13,279 nt of DNA, from positions 1-13,279 of the forward strand of contig JBDTYT010000046.1 in assembly GCA_040005555.1 (NCBI GenBank), given 5' to 3'. Origin of the DNA: JBDTYT01 sp040005555. GTDB taxonomy: Bacteria; Actinomycetota; UBA4738; HRBIN12. Positions within the stretch are counted from its first letter, which is position 1. Each line of letters opens with the position of its first letter. Shown here piece by piece: positions 6,937 through 13,279 of the stretch. The position numbers and the translations under genes were made by a program. The notes beneath the pieces are model-generated. The model was not told where the DNA came from and made no database searches. It was given only the letters and a program-made list of their open reading frames with translations.

Positions 6937-8562
6937 TCAGGCGCGGTAGAGCGCGTAGTAATCCCAGGTCAGGATGTAGAGGGGATTGAAGACCTGGCCC
7001 TTGATGTCGTTGCGGAAGTACGTCTCGTCGAGCTGCTGGCCAACGGGGATGATCGGCGGATCCTGCCGCGTCATGATGTCCTGCGCCTCGACGAACATGT
7101 CGGTGAGCTTCGTGTCGTCCGTCTCGCTGAATCCCGCGTTGATGATCTCGTCGACGCGCGCGTTGTGGTAGTAGCCGCTGTTGTAGCAGGGGCACTTGTC
7201 CGGCGCTGCGTCGCTGTTGAAGATCACCCAGGAGTAATCCGACGGGTCGTTGTAGTCGGGCCACCAGCCCCAGTAGTACATGTTCGCCCGCTCGCTCACG
7301 GGCCGGTCGGTCGTGAGGTCGGCGTTCATCGCCGAGAATTCCTTCTCGACGAGCTGGAGCTTGAGTCCGACCTTCTCGAGCTGCTGCTGCATCACGAGAC
7401 CGGCCTCCTTGCCGAAGCCGGTGTAGTACTCGTACGTGAGCTGCGTCCCGGGCTGCACCCCGGCTGCGTCCAGGAGCTGTTTCGCCTTCTCGATGTCGGT
7501 GGGGTACAGGAACACGTTGGGGTCGTGCGAGAACAACAGATCGGGGAAGGGCCCGTTGCCTCGTTCGAGCGTGTCCTTCATGACCGTGCTGAGGAACTCG
7601 TCGTAGGGGAACAGATAGTTCATCGCTTGGCGCGCCTCGGGACTCGCGAGCGGGCCGTACGCGCCGAGGATGATGTACGTCATGTCCAGGTTCTTGAAGT
7701 CACCCACGTAGAACCTGCCGTCGCTGCGGATCGCGGCGGTATCCTCTGCGGTTCCGGCGTACGCGATATCGACGTCTCCGGACTCGAGGAGCAGCCGTCG
7801 CGTCGAGGCATCGGGGATCGACTTGATGATCACCTTGTCGAAATGCGCGCCGTCCCAGCCACGCCAGTAGTTGGGGTTCTTCACCAGGACGACCTGGTTG
7901 CCGGGTTCGATCGAGTCGAGGATGTACGGGCCCGTTCCGATCGCATGGCTCGCAAGCCACTCGTGCCCCTGATCGTCCGGCCCGGTGGAGTGCTCGGTGA
8001 AGACCTTCGGGCTCACGATCCCCGTGCCGTACTGCGCAGCCACGACGACGTCGAAGTGCGGGTAGGGATATGCGAGGTCGAACCGGATCGTGAGGGGATC
8101 CTCGACGACGATCTGCTTCTCCGGGTTGGGCAGGAACGAACCGAGGATGTATTGCGTTCCGAGCTGGATCCGGATGGTTCGAACGTAGTTCTCCTTGACC
8201 GCCTCGGCGTCGAGCGGGGTGCCGTCGGTGAACGTGATGCCCGGATGCAGGTGGAACGTCCAGCTCGAAGCATCCTTGTTCGGTTCCCACGTATCGGCGA
8301 GCAAGGGCTCGACCTCGCTCGCGCTGTCGCCCTTGAGTCGGATCAGGGACTCGTAGATGCCTCGCCAGATGAGCGCCTCGCTCAGCAGGTACGCGCTCGC
8401 CGGGTCGAAATCACCGTTGAAGGCGTCGACCGCGACCACCAGGGTCTTCGGATCGCGATTCAGAGCGGCGTTGGTCCCGTTCGTGTCTCCGCCTTTGGAG
8501 CTCGAACACGATGCGATCAACAGGCCCGTGGCAACGAGAGCGAGCAGCGCGCGACGACTCAT
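6937..8562 (-). CDS. Extracellular solute-binding lipoprotein, family 5 (peptide/nickel ABC importer)
   Basis: Substrate receptor of the importer, 541 residues, anchored outside the membrane by lipid. A signal peptide MSRRALLALVATGLLIAS ends in a lipobox with Cys19, followed by a Ser/Gly/Thr-rich linker to about residue 38. The mature part has the family blocks TFHLHPGITFTDGTPLDAE (102-120), IGTGPYILDSIEPGNQV (208-224), KNPNYWRGW (228-236) and YYWGWWPDYNDPSDY (429-443). ATG 8562 is chosen because it gives a proper signal peptide and is preceded by GGAGGGGG (8568-8575); the open frame back to 8622 would destroy the signal. A Cys-Pro-Cys pair at 457-459 may form a disulfide-rich turn in the pocket-side lobe. 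The family binds peptides, nickel chelates, opines and sugars; the ligand here is unknown. It is the first gene of the operon, divergent from tetR. Confidence 0.95.
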   Translation of the reverse strand: MSRRALLALVATGLLIASCSSSKGGDTNGTNAALNRDPKTLVVAVDAFNGDFDPASAYLLSEALIWRGIYESLIRLKGDSASEVEPLLADTWEPNKDASSWTFHLHPGITFTDGTPLDAEAVKENYVRTIRIQLGTQYILGSFLPNPEKQIVVEDPLTIRFDLAYPYPHFDVVVAAQYGTGIVSPKVFTEHSTGPDDQGHEWLASHAIGTGPYILDSIEPGNQVVLVKNPNYWRGWDGAHFDKVIIKSIPDASTRRLLLESGDVDIAYAGTAEDTAAIRSDGRFYVGDFKNLDMTYIILGAYGPLASPEARQAMNYLFPYDEFLSTVMKDTLERGNGPFPDLLFSHDPNVFLYPTDIEKAKQLLDAAGVQPGTQLTYEYYTGFGKEAGLVMQQQLEKVGLKLQLVEKEFSAMNADLTTDRPVSERANMYYWGWWPDYNDPSDYSWVIFNSDAAPDKCPCYNSGYYHNARVDEIINAGFSETDDTKLTDMFVEAQDIMTRQDPPIIPVGQQLDETYFRNDIKGQVFNPLYILTWDYYALYRA

Positions 8563-8590
8563 GGGATCCCCCTCCGTTCGGTCTGGAGGC

Positions 8591-8619
8591 CTTTTAGCAT
8601 TCACCGAGCGCTCGGTCAA
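8591..8619 (-). promoter_or_regulatory. Promoter of the transport operon
   Basis: Minus strand: -35 TTGACC (8619-8614), 17-base spacer, -10 TAAAAG (8596-8591), giving a start near 8584. The ribosome site GGAGGGGG (8575-8568) and ATG 8562 follow. The -35 overlaps one arm of the TetR-type palindrome. Confidence 0.6.
8600..8619. promoter_or_regulatory. TetR-family operator, shared by the divergent promoters
   Basis: ACCGAGCGCTCGGT at 8603-8616 is a perfect 14-base palindrome. With the outer bases it becomes TTnACC...GGTnAA (8600-8619), symmetrical at 18 of 20 positions. A palindrome of this size between a tetR gene and a divergent operon is the usual operator for this family. It covers the -35 elements of both promoters, so binding should repress both. 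Confidence 0.75.
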
Positions 8620-8627
8620 CATATACT
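8600..8627 (+). promoter_or_regulatory. Promoter of the TetR regulator, leaderless
   Basis: Plus strand: -35-like TTCACC (8600-8605), 16-base spacer containing the rest of the palindrome, -10 TATACT (8622-8627). The GTG start at 8634 is only six bases after the -10, so transcription should begin at or near the start codon and leave no room for a ribosome site. Confidence 0.6.
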
Positions 8628-8633
8628 GGACCG

Positions 8634-9239
8634 GTGGTAGACGGCGCGACCGACGCCCGGCTCGAGCGCGGAGCCGACACGCGACAGCGGATCATCGCCG
8701 CGGCGTGGAGCGCGATCGCCGAGCATGGGATCGCCAAGCTGACCACGCGCGAGGTCGCGAAGCGAGCCGGCGTCACACACGGGATGTGCTACTACCACTT
8801 CGCGACTAAGGAGGACATGGTCCTCGCGGTCGTCGAGCACGCGCGGCATTACTGGATCGGTCCGCTCGAGCGATTGACCAGCGGGTCGGGACCACCGCTG
8901 GAAAAGCTCGAGTCGCTCGTGCGCTGGATGGCCCAGCCCGCCACTCGAGAAGTGATGCGGGTCCATCTGCAGCTCGTCTCGCAGAGCGAGTTCAGCCAGA
9001 CGCTTCGAGATCGCATGGCCGCGGAGTACGCGCGCTGGCATGCGGGCTACGTGGGTTTGTTCCAGCAGCTCGAAGACGCCGGACTGCTTCGGGAAGACGT
9101 CGACCCTGTGTTCTTGGGCGTCGGTTTCGCGACGCTCGCCGACGGACTCGTCGATCAGCAATCGCTGGATCCCGCCGTGCGATCGGAAGCGATCATGCGC
9201 GCTTTTCTGTCTCCATTCGTCCCTCGCTCTCTCGCCTAG
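8634..9239 (+). CDS. TetR/AcrR-family transcriptional regulator
   Basis: One-component repressor of 201 residues, typical length. The N-terminal DNA-binding domain has TRQRIIAAAWSAIAEHGI followed by the helix-turn-helix LTTREVAKRAGVTHGMCYYHF and the KEDM segment closing it (about residues 16-63). The rest is an all-helical ligand-binding and dimerisation domain with several bulky residues (Trp, Tyr, Phe). GTG 8634 is the start because the -10 lies directly upstream. Its position divergent from the importer, with a shared palindrome, makes it the likely local repressor, relieved by the imported compound or a catabolite, and probably autoregulated. An activating role cannot be excluded. Its TAG shares the bases CTAG with the stop of the convergent cyclase gene. 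Confidence 0.93.
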   Translation: MVDGATDARLERGADTRQRIIAAAWSAIAEHGIAKLTTREVAKRAGVTHGMCYYHFATKEDMVLAVVEHARHYWIGPLERLTSGSGPPLEKLESLVRWMAQPATREVMRVHLQLVSQSEFSQTLRDRMAAEYARWHAGYVGLFQQLEDAGLLREDVDPVFLGVGFATLADGLVDQQSLDPAVRSEAIMRAFLSPFVPRSLA

Positions 9240-12200
9240 TCGAGGAACGAGCGGGTGCGGCGCGCGTCGGGAACGTCCCCTTTGCGCTCGAATAGCGCGA
9301 GCGCCTTTCGAGCCGCAGTGACAGCCTCCTCTTCACGCCCGGCGGCGCGGAGCACCGTGGCGAGTGCGAGCAGCGTCTCTCCATGCCGAATGAGGTCCTC
9401 GGTTGGCTCGAGTGCGGCGACACCCTCCCTCGCGAGACGTTCCGCCTCCTGGAGCTCTCCACGTGAGGCGAGGATCACCGCCTGGGCGCTGCGCTCGAGG
9501 CCGATGGCTTCGTAGTCGTCGGAGGGCGTGTCGAGGTGGGCAGCGAGGATCTCGAGCGCTTCGTCGTCGCGTCCGAGCTCGTGCAGCGCCCGCGCGAAGT
9601 ACCCGGCGATGCTGGCGGCGAACCCGGCGCTGGCGCGCGCGTAACCTTCCCGCAAGAGCGGCTCGGCCAGATCCGGCCGGTCGGCGAGCAGTTCGGTCCA
9701 GCCCGCGAACACGGGCTCGGCGGCGGACAGGATGCCCAGCTCTCTCGCGCGCGCCAGCGCCCGCTCGCCGAACGCTCGAGCCTCGTCGATCCGTCCCGCG
9801 AGCGCGAGCGCCACCCCTTTCAGCTCGAACGTGTGCCCCGACTCGGCGTCGGTCGCGAGATCAGAGATCGGCCGCGTTCCGAGCACCTGCACCACGAACC
9901 CGCGGTTCCGGGCCACGCGTTCGAGGAACCGGTCGCCGACCGCCTCGCCGTCGGACGCCGCCTGTTCGCACAACCGTGCGGCTTCCGTCATCCGTCCCAG
10001 CCAGTTGTGCGCGACCCCGGCGGCCAGCCGCGTCCACCCCAGGAGTCGGCGATGCTCGTGCGCCGCCCCGATCGCCGCCTCGCACGTCGCGGCGAGCTCG
10101 ATGATCCTCGGTGCGGGGTTCGCAGCCGGATCGAGGGTCGCGCCGCTCGTAGCCGCGATCACCGCGAGCCCCGCGATGGCCCCCTCCGAACCCGACCGCT
10201 GGGCTCGCTCGAGCGCGCTGACGAGGACCTCCGACTTCCGCTCGAACGACCCTCCTTCCCCGAACGCTTGGGCGGCCGCCGCCGCGAGCGCAGGACCACG
10301 CGGCTCCGCGTCCGGAAGCAGTTCGAAGGCGCGTTGCCACATCGCGGCGGCGGACGGCGTGTCCCCGCGCTCGGCCGCGCGATCGCCGGTGGCGCTCAGG
10401 AGCTCGGCGGCGCGTCGGCCGACCGCTAGGGTGACGTCGTCGAGCGGTCCGAGCTCGGAGCGGAGCGTGAAGGAGCGGTCGAGGTGATAGGCGAGGATCT
10501 CGTCCAGCTCGCTCCGCTCCGTCCCGGCGCGCTCGAGCCAGTCGGCGAACCGCGCGTGCAGGTCCGCGCGGGTCTCCTTCGGGATCGACCCGTACGCAGC
10601 GTCCCGGATGAGCAGGTGCCGGAACCGGAACGCGTCCTCGCCGGCGACATCGGGAGCGGCGGGGCGCACCAGATCACGGCGAACGAGCGACCGCAGGTGT
10701 TGGTCGGCGGATGCCCGGAGCTCGTCGTTGCACAGCGCGAGGACGCCGCCGCGATGGAACACCTTGCCTTCGATCGAGGCGCGTTCGATCACCGCACGCT
10801 CTTGCGGCTCCAGCCGGTCGAGGCGGGCGCCGAGGAGCGCCTGGATCGTGGGCGGCACGGCGAGCTCCGCCTCAGGGTCGTCCTTCCCCGTCATGCCGTC
10901 CTCGGTGATCATCGCGGCCATCTGCTCGACGAACAGGGGATTGCCCTCGGAGGCGGCGGCCACCCGCTCGACGAGCGAGCGTCGGGCGCCGGTGTCCCCG
11001 AGCAGCTCTTGCGCGAGGCGCTCGGTTTCCGCCTCCGGGAGCGGTTCCAGCAGGAAGGACGTCGCGTTCATCTTCCCGCCACCCCAGCCTGAACGTTCAT
11101 CCAGGAACTCAGGACGCGCCGAGCAGAGCAACACGATCGGCGAGCCGCGGCTCCAATCGGCGACGTGCTCGACGAGGTCCAGCAGCGTCGGCTCGGCCCA
11201 GTGCAGATCGTCGAGGTCGACGACGAGCGGAGCACGGCTCGCGATCGCCTCGAACGCCTTGCGGACCGCCCAGAAGGTCTCCTCGGGGTCGGCCTGCGCG
11301 CCCTCGAGACCGAGTAGGTGCGCGAGCCGCTGGGTGATGGTGTCGGCATCGAGGCTCGGCTCTACTACGGCGCGGAGCTTCGCGAGCACGTCCTCGCGGG
11401 GGTCGACCTCCGAGAGCCCGGCCGCCCACGTGAGCATCTCGACGATCGGCCAGAACGTGATGCCCTCGCCGTACGGTAGGCATCGACCACGGAGCACTGT
11501 CGTGTCGGGCACGGCGCCGAGGAACTCGTCGACCAGCCGCGACTTGCCGACACCTGCCTGGCCGAGGATCGTGACCAGGACGCACGCTCGCTCGCGGACG
11601 GCGCGGTCGAAGGCCTCGGTGAGCAGCCGCAGCTCCCCTTGCCGTCCGACCATCGGCGCGTCCCGGCGCCGAACCACGCCATCGACGCCTTCGCGCACGG
11701 CGACGAGGCGCCAAGCGCGGACGGGCTCGGCCTTCCCCTTCGCATCGATCGCAGGCGCCGCCTCGGCATCTACGGCGTCTCGAACCAGCCGGTAGGTCGG
11801 GTCGCCCAGCAAGGTCTCGTCGGCTCCCGCGGCTTGCTCCAGCCTCGCGGCCGTGTTCACGACGTCGCCGGTCACGAGGCGGTCCCCGCTCGCCGCGTCG
11901 GTTGCGACGACCTCGCCGGTATTCACGCCGATCCGGTTGGAGATCGAAACGGCATGGTCCCGCTCGAGCTCCTTGTTCAGGTCTTCGAGGGTCCGTCGCA
12001 TCTCCGCCGCGGCGCGGACGGCACGCAGGGCATCGTCCTCGTGCACCCGTGGGATCCCGAACACCGCCATCACAGCGTCGCCGATGAACTTCTCGACCGT
12101 GCCGCCGTTGCGCTCGATCGGCGCTCGCATCGCCTGGAAGTAGCGGTCCATGACCCGCCGGAGCGATTCCGGATCGAGCCGCTCACCCATGGCCGTCGAG

Positions 12201-12337
12201 CCCGCGACGTCGCAGAACAGGACGGTCACCGTCTTGCGGACCTCGCGGGCCGGTTCAGCGGTGAGCGCAGCGCCGCACGCGTTGCAGAAGGCGGAGCCCT
12301 CGGGGTTCTCGCGGCCGCAGTTCGGGCAGGTGAGCAC
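9236..12337 (-). CDS. Zinc-ribbon / class III nucleotide cyclase / AAA-type ATPase / TPR signalling protein
   Basis: Large 1033-residue cytoplasmic signal protein. Order: zinc ribbon (Cys4, Cys7, Cys18, Cys21); class III cyclase homology domain, about 36-210, with metal aspartates Asp43 (FCDVAGST) and Asp87 (KFIGDAVMAVFG), Lys83, Asn161 and Arg165; AAA/NACHT-like ATPase from about 228 with Walker A GQAGVGKS (259-266) and Walker B LVVDLDDLHW (371-380); then a long helical, TPR-like C-terminus to 1033. There is no C-terminal helix-turn-helix, unlike related LuxR-type ATPases. Counting from Asn161, the residue that selects the purine (Asp in Rv1625c-type adenylyl cyclases) is Leu154, so cyclase activity or nucleotide choice is uncertain. 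GTG 12337 is used because the zinc ribbon begins at once; no ribosome site precedes it. It lies 46 bases after the ACT gene on the same strand, possibly cotranscribed. Confidence 0.9.
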   Translation of the reverse strand: MLTCPNCGRENPEGSAFCNACGAALTAEPAREVRKTVTVLFCDVAGSTAMGERLDPESLRRVMDRYFQAMRAPIERNGGTVEKFIGDAVMAVFGIPRVHEDDALRAVRAAAEMRRTLEDLNKELERDHAVSISNRIGVNTGEVVATDAASGDRLVTGDVVNTAARLEQAAGADETLLGDPTYRLVRDAVDAEAAPAIDAKGKAEPVRAWRLVAVREGVDGVVRRRDAPMVGRQGELRLLTEAFDRAVRERACVLVTILGQAGVGKSRLVDEFLGAVPDTTVLRGRCLPYGEGITFWPIVEMLTWAAGLSEVDPREDVLAKLRAVVEPSLDADTITQRLAHLLGLEGAQADPEETFWAVRKAFEAIASRAPLVVDLDDLHWAEPTLLDLVEHVADWSRGSPIVLLCSARPEFLDERSGWGGGKMNATSFLLEPLPEAETERLAQELLGDTGARRSLVERVAAASEGNPLFVEQMAAMITEDGMTGKDDPEAELAVPPTIQALLGARLDRLEPQERAVIERASIEGKVFHRGGVLALCNDELRASADQHLRSLVRRDLVRPAAPDVAGEDAFRFRHLLIRDAAYGSIPKETRADLHARFADWLERAGTERSELDEILAYHLDRSFTLRSELGPLDDVTLAVGRRAAELLSATGDRAAERGDTPSAAAMWQRAFELLPDAEPRGPALAAAAAQAFGEGGSFERKSEVLVSALERAQRSGSEGAIAGLAVIAATSGATLDPAANPAPRIIELAATCEAAIGAAHEHRRLLGWTRLAAGVAHNWLGRMTEAARLCEQAASDGEAVGDRFLERVARNRGFVVQVLGTRPISDLATDAESGHTFELKGVALALAGRIDEARAFGERALARARELGILSAAEPVFAGWTELLADRPDLAEPLLREGYARASAGFAASIAGYFARALHELGRDDEALEILAAHLDTPSDDYEAIGLERSAQAVILASRGELQEAERLAREGVAALEPTEDLIRHGETLLALATVLRAAGREEEAVTAARKALALFERKGDVPDARRTRSFLD

Positions 12338-12383
12338 GACCCGGCAAGGCTACGGCGTGGAGCGGCTGCGCGCGAGGCGCGGG

Positions 12384-12767
12384 CTACATCCCGAGCGCGG
12401 CCTTGGCCTTCTCGTTGTCGCTCGTCACGGTGACGGCGCGGTTCTTCGTCGCCAGGTAGACGACCTGGAAGTTCACTCCGGCGTCGGCCACCCTCCGCGC
12501 CATCCCGCCGATCCCGCCCGGCCGGTCGACCATGTCTGGCGAAAGCTCCGAGATCAAGGGTTCGCTCTCGCCCTCGACCTTCATGCCCGCTTGCTCGAGC
12601 GCATTCCGTGCCTTCGCGGCATCTTCCACGAGGATGTGGACGATCCCGCGACCCTCGTGCGTCACGGCGCACATCCCCTCGATATTGATGCCGGCCCCGC
12701 CGAGCGTTTCGCCCAGCGTGGCGAGCGTTCCGGGCCGGTCCTCGAGGCTGACGGTGAGGTCCTTCAT
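12384..12767 (-). CDS. ACT-domain amino-acid-binding protein (two ACT repeats)
   Basis: Small 127-residue cytoplasmic sensor made of two ACT-type beta-alpha-beta units. The first is MKDLTVSLEDRPGTLATLGE...GINIEG (1-31), with the classic D-R-P-G-T-L ligand-contact turn. The second contains DRPGGIGGMARRVADAGVNF (81-100) and ends in LATKNRAVTVTSDN. Stand-alone ACT proteins of this kind bind amino acids and modulate other proteins; the ligand is unknown. ATG 12767 is chosen for the ideal AAGGAGG at 12774-12780; the frame extends to 12791 but would bury that site. It is divergent from the iron-sulfur gene and upstream of the cyclase gene. Confidence 0.88.
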   Translation of the reverse strand: MKDLTVSLEDRPGTLATLGETLGGAGINIEGMCAVTHEGRGIVHILVEDAAKARNALEQAGMKVEGESEPLISELSPDMVDRPGGIGGMARRVADAGVNFQVVYLATKNRAVTVTSDNEKAKAALGM

Positions 12768-12795
12768 GAGCACCCTCCTTCCCCTGGTCACCGTC

Positions 12796-12825
12796 GGTGT
12801 ACTCCCGAGGGCCGGGAGAAGTCAA
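12796..12825 (-). promoter_or_regulatory. Promoter of the ACT-domain gene
   Basis: Minus strand: TTGACT (12825-12820), 18-base spacer, TACACC (12801-12796), then a short leader with AAGGAGG (12780-12774) before ATG 12767. The -35 is a five-of-six match; the -10 is moderate. Confidence 0.5.
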
Positions 12826-12870
12826 CCTGTGATGCCTTCACGGAGCTCTGGAGTTCGTACCGCTCGCGCG

Positions 12871-12885
12871 TGTGACAATCATCGG
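12871..12885 (+). promoter_or_regulatory. Extended -10 promoter of the iron-sulfur oxidoreductase gene, leaderless
   Basis: TGT directly before GACAAT (12874-12879) forms an extended -10. Six bases later comes GTG 12886, the same spacing as at the tetR gene, so the transcript probably starts at the start codon. No convincing -35 is seen and no ribosome site precedes the start. Confidence 0.5.
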
Positions 12886-13279
12886 GTGCTGACCGGTCAC
12901 GAAGTAGGCGAGGAGCCGGCGCCGCTCGGCTCCGAGTTGCCCGAGGGCGCCCGCTTCATCGGTGCGATCACGGGCCTCCCGAGCGGCTGGACCGGCTCGG
13001 ACGTCCCCTCGGACCTGGATCTGGACACATGCGTGGCGTGCGGGCTCTGCTTGCCGCACTGCCCGACCTACCGGCTCACCGGCGAGGAATCGGCCTCGCC
13101 GAGAGGTCGGATCACCGCGATGCGAGCGGTGAACGACGGCCGGGCCGAGGTCGATGACACCTTCGCCTCGTTCATGGATCTGTGTCTCGCGTGCCGAGCC
13201 TGTGAGGACGTGTGCCCCTCGCACGTCCCGTTCGGCCGGATGATGGAGCGCGCGCGTGTGCAGATCGAGCCGCTCCGCA
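12886..13279 (+). CDS. GlcF/LutA-like iron-sulfur oxidoreductase subunit, 5' part
   Basis: First 131 residues of a (Fe-S)-binding protein of the glycolate oxidase GlcF / heterodisulfide-reductase-like group, which carries electrons from a flavoprotein partner. Two complete 4Fe-4S motifs of the form CxxCxxCxxxCP are present: Cys49, Cys52, Cys55, Cys59-Pro and Cys100, Cys103, Cys106, Cys110-Pro. Between them lies SPRGRITAMRAV (71-82), a strong landmark for this family. The CCG-type C-terminal domains expected next lie outside the window. GTG 12886 is chosen from the -10 placed directly upstream; the 46 residues before the first cluster are low in recognisable motifs. The partner (GlcD-like flavoprotein) is not in the window, so glycolate, lactate or another 2-hydroxy acid cannot be chosen between. 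Confidence 0.9.
   Translation, partial: MLTGHEVGEEPAPLGSELPEGARFIGAITGLPSGWTGSDVPSDLDLDTCVACGLCLPHCPTYRLTGEESASPRGRITAMRAVNDGRAEVDDTFASFMDLCLACRACEDVCPSHVPFGRMMERARVQIEPLR

Noticed and set aside
6298..8640. A 780-codon plus-strand open frame
   Set aside because: It lies wholly opposite the binding protein and first permease, which have clear signal peptide, motifs and ribosome sites. Its residues are Arg/Asp/Val-rich without motifs, as expected from the antisense frame of a high-GC gene.
10608..11795. A 395-codon plus-strand frame inside the cyclase/ATPase region
   Set aside because: Ser/Arg-rich composition and no motifs; the opposite strand encodes the continuous 1033-residue protein.
12369..12381. 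Small hairpin CGCGC-GAG-GCGCG between the ACT and cyclase genes
   Set aside because: A five-base stem of pure G/C with no T tract is expected by chance in such DNA, so it was not called a terminator.
12838..13224. A 128-codon minus-strand frame
   Set aside because: It is opposite the iron-sulfur gene with two perfect CxxCxxCxxxCP motifs and covers its promoter.

Overview
This is a high-GC window with dense genes, frequent GTG starts, 4-base start/stop overlaps and promoters that end just before the start codon. The serine integrase belongs to the YSxSRxxRRP type common in actinobacteria. Together these suggest an actinobacterium, probably a soil-type or uncultivated lineage. This is inference; no RNA gene or marker in the window fixes the taxon.

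Left end (1 to about 1107): the attachment-site end of an integrated mobile element. It holds a large serine recombinase on the minus strand that runs off the window. No complete open frame for it lies inside the window, because it has a GTG start and no stop here. The element cuts a class I/II aminotransferase gene after its first 128 codons, so the junction between host and element DNA is visible at about 1100-1112.

Centre (1108-8562, minus strand): one tightly packed transport and catabolism operon. In transcription order it encodes a peptide/nickel-type solute-binding lipoprotein, two permeases, a SnoaL-like protein, a nitrilase-superfamily amidohydrolase, two ABC ATPases and the interrupted aminotransferase. 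Most junctions are GTGA or ATGA overlaps. The probable scheme is import of an amide- or amine-containing oligomer, hydrolysis of a C-N bond and then transamination, but the substrate cannot be read from the sequence. The last ATPase has lost a sensible stop codon and runs out of frame into the aminotransferase.

Control region (8563-8633): divergent promoters for this operon and for a TetR-family regulator (8634-9239, plus). They share one perfect 14-base palindrome whose two arms carry the two -35 elements, so one repressor dimer could close both. The TetR mRNA looks leaderless.

Right part: a 1033-residue zinc-ribbon/nucleotide-cyclase/AAA-ATPase/TPR signalling protein (9236-12337, minus) converges on tetR, and the two share a CTAG stop. 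Upstream on the same strand is a two-ACT-domain amino-acid sensor (12384-12767). Divergent from it is the start of a GlcF-like two-cluster iron-sulfur oxidoreductase (12886 to the window end).

The observation most worth following is the serine-integrase element sitting inside a metabolic gene of a regulated operon. It is either simple disruption or a reversible excision switch, and the other half of the aminotransferase should lie beyond the far end of the element. No tRNA, rRNA, CRISPR array or insertion sequence was seen, and no stretch over 300 bases lacks a gene.
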